From positions 1 to 64,000 of the forward strand of contig NTMA01000111.1 in NCBI GenBank assembly GCA_002917075.1: a DNA stretch of 64,000 bases, given 5' to 3'. The notes below the pieces were generated by a model. That model did not search any database and was not told the origin of the DNA. It saw nothing but the letters and a program-made list of their open reading frames with translations. This document shows, one piece after another, positions 32,990 to 44,089 of the stretch (position 1 is its first letter; every line of letters begins with the position of its first letter). The position numbers and the translations under genes are program-made. The stretch is from Hawksworthiomyces lignivorus (Eukaryota > Ascomycota > Sordariomycetes > Ophiostomatales > Ophiostomataceae).

Positions 32990-35900
32990 GTCTTCTTGAC
33001 TTTTCTTTTTTTCATTTTCTTCTCTCAATTAACTCACCCCCCTCTCTTCTTCAGACTTCTCTAGCCGATGTAGTATTGTTGTTGTCAAACTCATTAGGAT
33101 GCTTCAAAGTTGGCACTCCCCTTGCTGATGACACCTCAGCCTACCCACGAAGCCTCGTGCTGCCAGGTTCCATTCCCGGGCAGCTGGGAGCCTTTCCAAC
33201 ACATATAAATCAAAGAGGACCTTTTTTTCATACAATATAGTGCATTCAAAACAGATAGAGCAAATAAACACTGGCAATTGAAATTGCTGTTGGTCTTTTT
33301 GTATCGTCTCTTTTCCTTACTTTCAACTCGCCTTCGGCTTTCACGCAATCTAAATTCATCTCTCGGCCCTAGCCACCTACTAAGTAGCAGGATATCCACA
33401 CTCAAAGCACATTCATTCGCTTCGTCTTGCTGCCATGTGCATTTGATTGATTAAAAGACTGATATTAGCAGGCACCCATGGGTGTGATGAGATACTGACG
33501 GGGTATAAACAAAAGTGCCGACTTCAGACACTAAAAACCTGGGTTCTCTCTAGGTTTCTTTGGTCCCACACCTCTCTGATTGCTTTTCATACCCGTTTTT
33601 TTCTTTTTGACTAAATTGTTAACAGCCTCATTTATTGCCAGAGACGAGATAAAAGAGTGGAAGAATCAACCGGTCCGCATCCGGCCTATTTTAGAGGCTT
33701 GCACTTAGGATGGTGTTCTTGGTCTGTATTCTGCCTAAATAGCCTCGCGCTCAACGACAGGGGATCCTGTTCATTGTCTTCACAACTTCTCTCGTCAAGA
33801 TACAGCCATGGCTATGAGAAATCGCAAGACATGCATGAGCGAAGGCAAGATCCAGACAGTCCTCATGTGAGTTCTATGCGAAAGGCACGTCATCCTTCTG
33901 GTAGCTGGACGCCAACATTCCCACTCGGATTGATCGTTCTCCTTAGAATGGCCCTACAGTTCTGGCATCTATAGCTCTACGCACAGCAATCTAAGCAGCG
34001 CTCGAAAACCAGTCAGTTGGATAGCTGTTGGTTCGGACCCAAGCCTTCGTCGAGAGAAAATGACCGAGAAGAAATTGGCCAGTGCCAACACAATCTCCTT
34101 ACTTCTGGGAAAGCATATCAAGAGACTAGGGGGGGATCATAGCGATATCCTCTGCTCATGCAAATTAATCTCTCTTTGGCCATTCCGCCCAACATGATGG
34201 AAGTATCCAAATGCGTATGACAACGAGCAGCAATTTAAACACTACGCCCCGGGCCTTCATCCACCCAGCCTTCTTATGTGGTCCTTGAAAACACGAACAA
34301 GGCGCAGAAGAAAATAGAAACCAGTAAGCGTGGCGAGACGCGACTGGGTAATTATGTCTCAGATTGTTCGAAAAAGCCGCCAACCCTGTAGTTTCTTGTC
34401 CAAATCATCTTTCTCACTTTTCTGCCGCTCTCGTCTTAGGCCTTACTTCTTCCAGTGGAGCAAGAAAATTGAGTGGATGATGAAATAGAACAGCAAGCAA
34501 TGGCACTCTTCAAGCAATCTCGAACTACATCATTTTACCTTTTGCATTCCATTTCTTTGCAATGAAGAGCAGGAAATCCAGAAGGACGTCCTTGATATTC
34601 AGGGATTGGCATCCGCCGCGGGAGTGCTTTGCTTTCCCCCCCGGTTGTTTTGTCTCGTCTCTCGTTTTCGGCTGTTTGGGCCTTTATGAAGGATCCAGGA
34701 TAGAGCTGCTGTGAAAAGAATCTACGGCAAGATCCAACCGCCTGCACCCGCATGGCCTTGGCTGCTGAAATTGATAGATTCCATTTGCTTCCATGGGGAA
34801 GATGTCGGTCGATCGTCTGCTCTCATTGCTCCACCGCCCCGGAGCACCATGTCTGATCTGATTTGAAAACTGGACGCGCGTTTTTTATTACCCTTGTTTT
34901 CCTTCTTCGATGACGGAAGAGAGGAGGCGACTAAGTCATTCTCGTGATCCAATTTGAGGCACCCTCAATGCCTAGGAAAGGACCCCCCCTGCGAGCATCA
35001 CGCATGGAACAACAGGCGCAACCCCCCCACACTTCTTCTCTCCATCCCCACCGGATTGCGATTCCTCCCCGTTTTCTAAAGTTGCCTTCTCGCATCTGGT
35101 GAGATTCCTTTCTCGCCACTGTGCTGCATGAAAGAGGAGGGCTTAATCCGTCTTGCTTCGGCGCGGCGTCGTCAGATAGACACGTCGAACAGATAACTGG
35201 CCATCGAAAGGCCGGCGGCAAAGCTTGTCCAAACGGCTATTTGCTGTTGTTTTGTCATTTTCGTGTCCTAGATTCCTGCTAGTTTCTTTTTTTTTAATTT
35301 ACGTCTTTGTTTCGTGTCTGCTCTTATTCGTCATCTCTTTGGTCTTGAAGCTCTCGCATAGCCGTCGGCCGCAGGTCGGCCTGCCTCGTGCTCTTTCTGG
35401 CATTTCTCTGTCTTCGAATGTTCATTGGATGCAAGAAAATGGCGCTCTCGTACCCGGTGGCAATCCAAACAGAGAGAAGATGATAGATGTGGAAGACAAA
35501 GCATTGGCAGAAAGGGGTGTGAAAGAAACCCGTGAAATACACCCCATGGGTGAGTTCCAACCGTTACAGGAAATCCGTAAACGGTGGTAGGCCGTTGAAG
35601 CGTTGTAGAGCAAGAAACCTAAAATACCTTTGTACCTCTACATGGTCCATGGTCTCGATACTAACGGAGGACGTTTTGGTAACGGACGTTACGATGCCGA
35701 CGACGTCGGGAAAGGGAGTGATGATTCAAGGCCCTTCTGCATGTCTTTCTTGTTTTCCTCCATGGTGTCTGTTTGTTTGTTACTGCTATTGCTCAATTTC
35801 TTTTTCGCGTCTCAGAGTGGCTGTCCAGTTTGTCAGTTTTACTTTTTGCCTCCGTCGGCTCCTGGGGTGAGTATGCTCTGAGATGCGCCTCTCTGCGAGA

Positions 35901-36700
35901 ATATGGAGAATAAAAAACAAAAATAAAGCTCCAAGAACCAGAAAGCAAAATACAGCAAAGGAAGTTTTGTTGCAGAAATGAAGGCATGTCTCGCTGCTTT
36001 TATATTCGATTTTTCTCTCTCTTGACACTGGTTTGAGTGGCCACTTTCGCTTGTTTTGACTGTTCTGGGCGTCTTTAGACAAGGAATATACAACAAACAG
36101 ATTGCTTTCAATCTGTGGAAAGAGTTTGATTCTGTCAAAAGAAATAGGAAGCCTTGCGCGGCTGCACATTTCTGGGCCAATTTTTGAGCCGTTCTATCTA
36201 TCTACATAAGCTTCCATTTATCGAGACATTGTTTTTCATCTATGTTTGATTTCGAACGTTTGATATCTATTACTTCGATTGATATTTCTCATCTGCTTCC
36301 CATATTTCGCCGATGCTCACGTCTGATGCGTCTTGTAGGATAAGGCGTCTATACGATAATAAACAAGCCTTTTTAATCAAGACGAATTGACTGCGATATT
36401 GCAGAAAGATTGACAATATCAACGACATTCGGTCGTGAGGCAACAAAATAAACAACGGAGGAATAGATCTGAATTTCAGGTCTGACTATTTTTTAAGAGA
36501 CCCCTGCTGCTAATAGCAGCTTATCATTCAACTCAATGGATGAATTCAGATTTCGTTTGGCCTCTTCGGATCCTTCATTTTGACAAGCCAAAGCAGTGAA
36601 TCAAGTTGCTTAGTGACGGCCAAGAAGGAGCAACAAGTCTTAACAAACACGATGACAGTTACCACGTAAATAGATGGTATCCTCGATGACAAAATGTAAA

Positions 36701-36724
36701 GAAATGGCTGCAGAAATGGCTGCA
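36701..36724. repeat. 12-bp tandem duplication GAAATGGCTGCA
   Basis: Two exact copies are followed by a partial third (GAAATGAAATCA). It lies about 230 bp beyond the stop of the anion transporter gene. Confidence 0.8.
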
Positions 36725-36954
36725 GAAATGAAATCACACTCGTACGGGCAGTCTAGACTAGGCTATTTTCGAACTGGCTTATGCCTCTCTGTTATGATGA
36801 CCTTACATCCTCTAGGCAATCGTATAATGGAAATAGTATTAATCAATACCATATCGTCTAATATATCTCATCTTTTCACCAAGAAGGAACAAGGAAAGAA
36901 GGCAAATGGGGGACAGAATGAAGCAAAGAAGAAATGCTGAAGAAGTCAATATTT

Positions 36955-37910
36955 TCACCGATCAATCCTGCTGCTGCTGGCCCCTGAGCTTGCTTGCCCC
37001 CGGCGGTTGTGAATGCCGACCCGGGGCACCGGCTGCATCTCGAGAGCCGGCGGCGCACCTTTGTCCTTGTAGTCCTGCAGAAACAAGCCGCCGCCGTGGG
37101 CATTGTCGCTGGTGCTCCTGGCCCTGTGCGCGAGGCTCTGGCCCAGCTCGGCCAGGTCCTCGTCGCTCCGCTGGCGGAGGTTGACGGCGGACGGGTCCTC
37201 GCTGGGCACCACGGTGACGTCGCCGCTGATGTCCCGGCGATTGCTCCCGCTGGGGCCGGCAGCCGCGGCGCTCGCGCGGTAGTACCGGCCCTCCTCTGAA
37301 CCCTGCGCGTCCCCGAGGCTCTGGCGGTCAACGGCAACGCCGCCTGCCGGACCGCCGCCGCCGCCGCCGCCACTGCCGCTTCCATAGTTGCCGCCGACGC
37401 TCTCCATGGTGAATGGGCTGGCGGTGGGGGCGTCGAGGGCGGCGAGCTCCTGGGCAGAGAAGAAGAGGGGCAGCAGCCAGGCGCGGACGGGGACGAGGGC
37501 GAGGATGAAGACGGGGAAGCCGACGGCGGCGACGGTCTGGGTGATAGCAAAGGTGGCGCCGAAGCCGAGCAGCTCGACGGCGACAAAGGCCCAGACGGCG
37601 GGGCGGCGGGCGAGCTGCTTGAGCGGGTGGCCGCGCGGGGTCAGGGAGACGTCGCGCAGCAAGAACAGCAGCTTGGCGGTGATGCCGTTGGCCTCGAGCG
37701 CCTGCACGCCCATGACGAAGAAGAGGCCCGCCAGCACGGCCTGCGGGATCAGGTGCAGCACCACCAGCAGTGGGCCCGTCATGGTGCCCAGCGTCAGCAG
37801 GCCCTGCGCCAGGTTGGACACGCGCTGCTCCACCACGTGCGTGACGCGGGCGTGCACGGTGCTGCGCGGGTGGCCCTTGAACTCGCCGCCCTCGTCGTCG
37901 GCGCTGCCGC

Positions 37911-37977
<67 letters not shown>

Positions 37978-39489
37978 GCCGTTGTCGTTGCCGCCGTTCT
38001 TCTTGCCGTTGCTGTCGTCGTCGTCGTCCCTGACCAGCTCGGTGACGCAGAGCGACTCGGTGTGGAAGGGCGCCTGAGGGATGAGCCCGTTGGGGAAGGG
38101 CAGGCCCAGAAGACCGGCCACGCCCGTCGTGAGGCCGAGAAGGAAGATATCCCAGTGGAAGCCGGCCGGCTTCCGAAGCGGGAACTCGGTGCCTTGAGCG
38201 ATGAGAGACGAGACTGGCTCGGTTAGATTCTCATTCAAAACATTACAAGGAAAGACAATTCATATCAGAGCAAAAGAGAGAGAGAGAGAGAGAGCAGATG
38301 CAGCACACACCATTGTGGTCAAAGTAGAAAAGAATTGTCAGGAGGACGGCAAAAGGAATGGCCAGGAAGACGTCGCCGACGCTGATACGCCAGAAATCGA
38401 CAAACCAGCCGCGGTTGTTAAAGGTTGGCTCGAAGGAAATGCCAGTGGGCAGGCGCTCGAGCTCGACGCCGCGCATGCGGCCAATGTGCACAAAGCCAGA
38501 GAAGAAGACGACGGTCAGAGGCGTGCCGTAGTCCTTGAGGAAGACGCGGACCGGGTGGGTGAAGAGGCTGCCGCGGCCGAGCTCGCCGCAGATGTAGGCG
38601 ACGACGAAGACGGCGAGGCCGATGAAGATGGACAGGTAGAAGGGCTCGGCATCGCCTAGGCGGGAGAGCACCTGGATGCCCTTTTGCAGATAGATGAAGG
38701 CGACGTAGAAGCCGAAGATGTCACAGGGGAAGCGAGTGACGTAGCGCAGGCCGTTGCAGGCGTTGGTGATGGCGAGGACCCAGTGGAAGACCAGGGACCA
38801 GAGGCCGACCCAGCACATAAAGGCGAGGTAGTTGGTGCCACGCGGGCTGATGATGTCGTAGACAGTGCTGGCAATGCAATTAGTAAACAACTCCCCCCGC
38901 GAAAGAGAAAAAGGAGGAGAAAAAGAGACAACGGAGACACCAACTAGTTGAAGACAGTAATGGGTCCCGTGACGCCCACGATGACCAGCGGCTGGCACGC
39001 CAGGACAGAAAACACAACAGCACCCAGCACGGAAGCCAGCAGCACTTCGTTGACGCCGTACTGCATGTGCGTCTTGGTGAACATGTCGAGGGAGAAGGCA
39101 AGGGCGGGGAGGATGCTAGCAACGTCAGTCATCTCACACGCTGTATCAAACATTGTTCTCTGGGCTTGGGATGATCCACAAACTCACTTTGCGAAATACA
39201 TGTACACGGTCGCCGGCACCACGCGGTAGTCCCAGGCATCGAGCCAGTCGCTCACGTAGTAGGGAGCGCGGCGGCGGATGTCATTGGCCATTCCGCGGAA
39301 GAGATGGATCTTCCACCAGGCAGGGCGCGCCGGCGAAGAAGAGACCGGCGCGCTGCTCCCTGCGTCCATGGCGTCGGTTTGCGCGTGTCGCCGCCACGGC
39401 AAGCTTCGTGCTTGGCGGCTGAAGGATGTGGCAATCCGGTTCGTCAAGCTGTTGCTCTTGCTAGCATTGGTGAGGCTAGAGTTCCACAT
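36955..39489 (-). CDS. BOR1: Bicarbonate-type anion exchanger, boron transporter family (BOR1-like, SLC4)
   Basis: Four exons (39489-39188, 39115-38945, 38867-38311, 38213-36955) join in phase to 762 residues. The membrane domain of the SLC4 family is clear. It opens with WWKIHLFRGMANDIRRRAPY, then the first helices with VASVLGAVVFS-like and LVIVGVTGPITVFNYTVYD segments. It continues to IPQAVLAGLFFVMGVQALE and the last helices near residue 630. Fungal BOR1 proteins export borate and related anions at the plasma membrane. Between helices, about residues 405-455, is an acidic loop with roughly 22 consecutive Asn encoded by a (GTT)22 run on the plus strand. The last ~120 residues are a Gly- and Ser-rich tail. 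The second intron has a weak donor (GTTGGT), but both flanking exons match the family across it. The first ATG (39489) keeps a SLPWRR segment; Met41 at 39369 is an alternative start. Confidence 0.9.
37912..37977 (-). repeat. (GTT)22 trinucleotide repeat coding for polyasparagine
   Basis: Twenty-two uninterrupted GTT units on the plus strand read as AAC (Asn) codons in the minus-strand anion transporter. The run sits in a hydrophilic inter-helix loop after an Asp-rich stretch. Being pure, it is likely to vary in length between strains. Confidence 0.95.
38275..38294. repeat. (GA)n run in intron 3 of the anion transporter gene
   Basis: On the transcribed strand this is a (CT)n tract just after the donor (38310-38309) of a 97-nt intron. 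Confidence 0.85.
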
Positions 39490-40992
39490 GCTGGTGTCTC
39501 GGGATTCCCACTCCGCAGGCGCGTGAAATCTGCTACGTTCAGCGTCGGCCTCACTTCCCCGGAGCCGACTCTGGAATCAGGTCTGGCTCTGCTTCTCCTA
39601 CAATGAAGTGGAACGAAGCGCTGCGCTGCAAGGAGGGCTTCAATGCGTCTCTAGGATCTACACGAGTAGAGGCGCAGTTTAAAGGAGACGAAAAGAATAT
39701 GAGAAGGACAGCGGCGAAAGAATGAAAACCTAGCGCAGAGAATCACTTGCACCGCTGAAAATGCAGGTTGTGCATAACAAAGCAATGCGTGCCCGAACGT
39801 TTTAAATTGTTGGCGTCTTCTTTAAACATTGAATTCTACAGCGGAAAAATGATAAGATATACGCATTTCTGGTGGCTCAAGACGGGCCTCAAAGGCTGCT
39901 AAAATTTTGAGTATAGCTTTCTGTCGGGTAGATGGCGAAATGGCGGGAAAGGCGCTTTTTTTTTTGTGGGTCTGCAGATGTCGGCCGCCCCATTGATTTC
40001 CATGGATTTGCCTTGTTTTTTGTACTGCATTTCTTCTTTCTGCTTAGCTCTTGAGATGTGCCATTTAGCTTTTCTCTTGTTCCCCTTCTCTTCATTCTGT
40101 TTTGCAGCTTTGGACAGGCCATTGTGACTGCTGTACGTCGTAGCTGACGGTTCATCGATTTGGCTGTTGCTGACCCATGCTCGCTCTGAGATCCGCAACC
40201 AGCAGAGCGAGATTTGGGATTGGCTCCTTGGATGTTGAATGACTAGAGATCAGCGTTATTGTAACCAACGGAGGCGGAGGTAATCCTACGTGACGTCGAA
40301 CAATCACAAATAGATGAATACTATTACTTCGCAGTACTATGGTAACACGGTTTCTGCCGCTGGAGTGCCGAGGGCAAAAGCTCTCGTGAATAGACGACAG
40401 GCCGTTCTGGCAAGGCTGGAGCCCCCGGTGACGACGATGTGGGGTCGGTACTCCGGTAATTCTGAATTCTGGTTCGACCTCGGGTCAATTGCATCAGACG
40501 CGATCCAAGATAGCAGCCAAGCAATAATAGCGGTCGGTAGCTAGCTCACGCATCGACTGATGAGAGCGAGACGAGCAGACTCCTTGAGTAAACTTAAAAC
40601 ACCTAGACTACCACAACTGCTTACAACAAGAGCTAGAAGGGCTAGCATGGTCTGATCTCTTGATCTCTAGCAAATTCTGCCACCAAAGGGGACCGGGGCG
40701 TCCTCTCTCCTTTCGTAGGATGCCTAGCTCCTGTAAGGCCGCACAGTCTTGCAGTTGACGCGAGATGTTGTCCATGCAAGGAGGGCAGTGTTCGGTTTTA
40801 TGGGTTTATTCAATGCTCTGTAGAAGCTTTCATGGCAGGCCACATACTACTCCAGCTGGTCAAAATCTTTGCTCTAAACATGTCTCATTGGTGCTTTCTT
40901 TTTCCTCTATGAAAATAGATCGTTATATCTCAAAATGTGCGCGCCTTGCCCGGCGCCCGAAAAACCTGCCCCTCTATGCCGTCCCCCTCCCT
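39490..40992. other. Intergenic region between the anion transporter and the dehydrogenase
   Basis: This 1.5 kb must hold the transporter promoter and the dehydrogenase 3' end; both genes are on the minus strand. A CRE-like TGACGTCG occurs at about 40290, some 800 bp from the transporter start. No gene is seen. Confidence 0.5.
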
Positions 40993-41872
40993 CTAGTAGT
41001 CGTAGAAGCCCTTGCCCGTCTTCTTGCCGAGCCAGCCGGCGTCGACCATCTTGGCCAGCAGCACGCTGGGGCGGTACTTGGAGTCGCCGGTCTCGCGGTG
41101 CAGGACCTGCATGATGGCCAGGCAGGTGTCGAGGCCGATGAAGTCGGCCAGCTGCAGCGGGCCCATGGGCACGTTGGTGCCGTTCTTCATGATGGCGTCG
41201 ATGCTGTCGCGGTCGCCGACGCCCGTCTCCAGGCAGATGACGGCCTCGTTGATGTAGGGCATGAGGATGCGGTTGGCCAGGAACCCGGGCGCGTCCGCCG
41301 ACGTCGACGGCACCTTGCCCATGCGGCGGCAGAACGCGACGGCGGCCGCGAGCACGGCCGGGCTCGTCTGCAGGCCGCTGATAATCTCGACGCCCTTCTG
41401 CACGGGCACCGGGTTCATAAAGTGCGTGGCCACCACGCGCGACGCGATCTGCTGGGCCGCCTCGGACGAAGGGGGCTGGCCCGACGCCGCCGCCGCCGCC
41501 GCCGCGATCTTGGTGATGGAGATGGAGCTCGTGTTGGTCGCCAGCACCGCGTGCGCCGGCGCCACGCCCGCCAGCTGCCGGAACAGGTCGAACTTGAGGT
41601 CCGGGATCTCGGGCACCGCCTCGATCACAAAGTCGACGTCCGCCAGCGCGTCCAGCGACGTCGTCGGCGCCAGCCGCGCCCGCGCCTCGTCCGCCTCCGC
41701 CTGCGTCAGCCGCGACTTGCCCACGTCCTTGGCCAGCAGCTTGTCCGCAAACGCCAGGCCCTTGTCCAGCGACGCCTGCGAGGCGTCCACCAGCGTCACG
41801 GGCACCGCCGCCTTCTGCGCGGCCACGAGGGCAATGCCGAGACCCTGTTGCACAATCTCAGTGTCAGCTTTT

Positions 41873-41918
<46 letters not shown>

Positions 41919-42144
41919 CGCATGGCATCGTTCTATACGAGCTCCCCTTTCCCTCCAGACTCCAAATCAATTAAATAAATAAAAAAGAGCGTACCATCTG
42001 TCCGGCACCAATGACACCAATACGCTTGACTTCAGAAGCAGCTGGCCGGGCCGGCGATGTGCTGAAACAGCGACGGAGAGGAGCAGCGGCCACACGGCCG
42101 GCCTGCTTCGCTGTGGAGCAGGCAAGCGAAGAGAAACCCAGCAT
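40993..42144 (-). CDS. Mitochondrial 3-hydroxyacyl-CoA (3-hydroxybutyryl-CoA) dehydrogenase
   Basis: Two exons (42144-41995 and 41844-40993) give 333 residues. The first 38 residues are a basic, Ser/Ala-rich presequence ending near RRCFSTSPA, so the protein should enter mitochondria. The NAD fold starts RIGVIGAGQM and continues across the junction as GLGIA, giving the Gly-rich loop. The catalytic pair is His191 (in HFMNPVP) and Glu203, 12 residues apart as in other HAD proteins, with NTSSIS at 154-159 before them. The C-terminal dimer domain ends WLGKKTGKGFYDY. It oxidises 3-hydroxyacyl-CoA to 3-ketoacyl-CoA, preferring short chains in this group, in beta-oxidation or butanoate and branched-chain breakdown. 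An Ala-rich insertion of about 15 residues (163-183) precedes the catalytic His. The 150-nt intron contains a (TG)n run. No C-terminal peroxisomal signal is present. Confidence 0.93.
41877..41909. repeat. (TG)n microsatellite in the dehydrogenase intron
   Basis: About 16 TG units on the plus strand read as (CA)n in the transcript. They lie just before a branch-point-like GCTGACA and the acceptor at 41846-41845. Confidence 0.95.
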
Positions 42145-42168
42145 GCTAAGAGATGGAGAAGAGGAGCA

Positions 42169-42176
<8 letters not shown>

Positions 42177-42200
<24 letters not shown>

Positions 42201-42201
42201 G
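42177..42201. repeat. (GA)n run in the dehydrogenase leader
   Basis: About 12 units; CT-rich in the transcript and immediately upstream of the start codon region. A TCTCTTAG just before the ATG could be an acceptor of a leader intron. Confidence 0.85.
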
Positions 42202-42519
42202 TACAGGTTAAGATAAAGACGAATCAGATGATCAATTGACGGAAAAAAGAAGAGAACAGAAACAATAGAGAGGCTTGTAAACAGGACCTATACCAGACTG
42301 TGCAGGAAAAAGAAAGCTCGGCGGCCAAGGACCAGCGCAATTCGCTTATCCTCGGCCCTGTCGGCCAAAGTTACGTCGATAGTTGGGGCATTCCCCCAAT
42401 TGAGGCACGCCAACCCCGCGAAACCCGACGGCGGGATAAAGCACGTGCAAATCAGGCCAAATAGCGGACATCAGCCCTGTAGCTTCAGTGCCTCCTTTAG
42501 CTTGCCCAGGCTGTGGATC

Positions 42520-42576
42520 ACTTGGGGGTCTACGACTTGGGGTCTACGACTCGGGATCTACGAGCTTTGGTCCACG
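42520..42576 (-). repeat. Four tandem 14-15 bp units upstream of the dehydrogenase
   Basis: Units at 42520-42534, 42535-42548, 42549-42562 and 42563-42576 share ACTTGGGGTCTACG with growing divergence toward the last. They lie 376-432 bp upstream of the dehydrogenase ATG. The regular spacing could offer repeated binding sites or may be simple tandem duplication. Confidence 0.75.
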
Positions 42577-43244
42577 ATAAACTCGGTTGAAATATATGTA
42601 GTTTAAGATACTCTCGCTGTTCAAGATGAAAATCTTTCTGCTGGTACATCTATGACAATGACAATAAAATATTTCAGACCATAAAACAAATTCGACTGTA
42701 AAATGATTAGTGCTGCTGCCCTGCTGCTACTATTTCGAAGCTCGACTTCATAAACTGTTGATACATGGTGAAAAAGAAATTAAAACACAAAGAGTCAAAA
42801 CATAAACCCACGGAAGACAGGAGAGCATCTGCCACAGAATACGTGGAGAGAAAATGCTAAAAAGAAATGGAAGAGGGAAAAAAAGCACACGTCTGACTGA
42901 ACTCCCTTTATACCGACTCTTTGCCCTGTAGAATCGTCAAAAAAAACCGCAGCCAACACGCCAATATGACAAGCAAGGACAGACAACGGAAACGGAAAAA
43001 CAGACAGAGAAAAGAAAAAAAAAAGGTCGTGAAATCCTCTCGATGTAGGTGAGAGAAAGCATAAAAAGCAAACCAGCTATTCCGTAACGTCATGAAGAGA
43101 AAAGCGAACAACCATAGGATATACAGTGCTCCCTCCCTCCAAGGGCAGGTCAGATGTAGGTCAGGTGTACCTATTTTTGACCGCCCTGCGAACAATCCCC
43201 CCAGCTCCTCTCCTCCTCCTCCTCCTCGTCCTCCTCGTCCTTTC

Positions 43245-44050
43245 TCACGACGGCACCAGGTCAAAGTTGCCGTTCTCGACCGTTGGGTACGCGCCGCCGC
43301 TCATCTCGGCCCAGTCCCAGTCGAGCGTCATCGGCAGGCTGAACAGGTCCTGCGGCAGGAACGGCTGCGCCAGCATGCCGTCTGACAGCGGCGGTGGCGA
43401 CTGCAGGTCGCTCATGCCCCCGTGCATCGACGGCATGTCCGAGGGAATGGACCCGAAGCCGGTGAGGTCCGCAAACGACGTGAAGTCCAGGTCGGCCGAG
43501 CCGTCGCCGCCGCCACCGCCGCCACCGCCTGCACCGTTCGCCTGCGCCAGCGGCATACCGGACGCCGCCGCTGCCGCCGCCGCCGCTGCTGCGCTCATCC
43601 CGCTGCCGTAGTCGGCGGCGGGCCAGCCGTTGGGCGGCATGCCCGGCGACGGTGTGTTGGTGTGCATGGTCATGGGGCTGTTGGCGTACATACTTGCCGT
43701 GGCGCCGTGGCTGTGGCTGCCGCTGCCGCTGCCGCTGCCGCCACCGCTGTGGTTGTAGCTGCTGCTGCTGTTGCCGTTGTGGTTGCCGCTGCTGCTGTTC
43801 CGCTTCTGGCTGGCCGTCTTGTGCCCGTTGACAATCTCCGCCGCCGTGGCCGCCGCTGCCGCCGCCTCGGCCGGCGTCGCGCTCGGCGTGTTCTGGTACG
43901 CCGTGGTCGTCGTGCTGCACGACGACGTGGGCCGCGGCGTCTGCATGGACTGCTGCGGCACCAGCGACTGGGCGCGCGACGCGGGCCGCGACGACGACGA
44001 GGACGCCGCGTTCTGCGACTTGGACTTGGACGACGACGTGCCATTCGCTC

Positions 44051-44089
<39 letters not shown>

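Larger units (their letters stand above)
29503..36954. other. Gene-free convergent region (about 7.5 kb)
   Basis: This lies between the ends of the homeobox gene and the anion transporter gene. The first 600 bp are T-rich and likely include the homeobox 3' untranslated region (AATAAA at 29517-29522; T-rich runs to about 30130). A (TTA)n run lies at 29966-29982, a TTTTA-type run at 32961-32989 and a 12-bp duplication at 36701-36724. No frame has recognisable domains and no RNA gene is identified. Confidence 0.5.
42145..43244. promoter_or_regulatory. Upstream region of the dehydrogenase gene
   Basis: A GA run (CT in the transcript) at 42177-42201 lies 33 bp before the ATG and probably belongs to the leader. 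Four tandem 14-15 bp units lie at 42520-42576. The far part (about 42600-43244) is AT-rich and must contain the 3' end of the Zn2Cys6 gene. No gene is seen. Confidence 0.5.

Noticed and set aside
37388..38226. Plus-strand frames with polyleucine or polyvaline across the GTT run
   Set aside because: They are other-frame readings of the trinucleotide repeat; the minus-strand SLC4 transporter explains the region.
40465..40490. GGTTCGACC string on the plus strand, considered as a tRNA B box
   Set aside because: The flanks do not pair as a T arm or acceptor stem, and no A box lies at the right distance.
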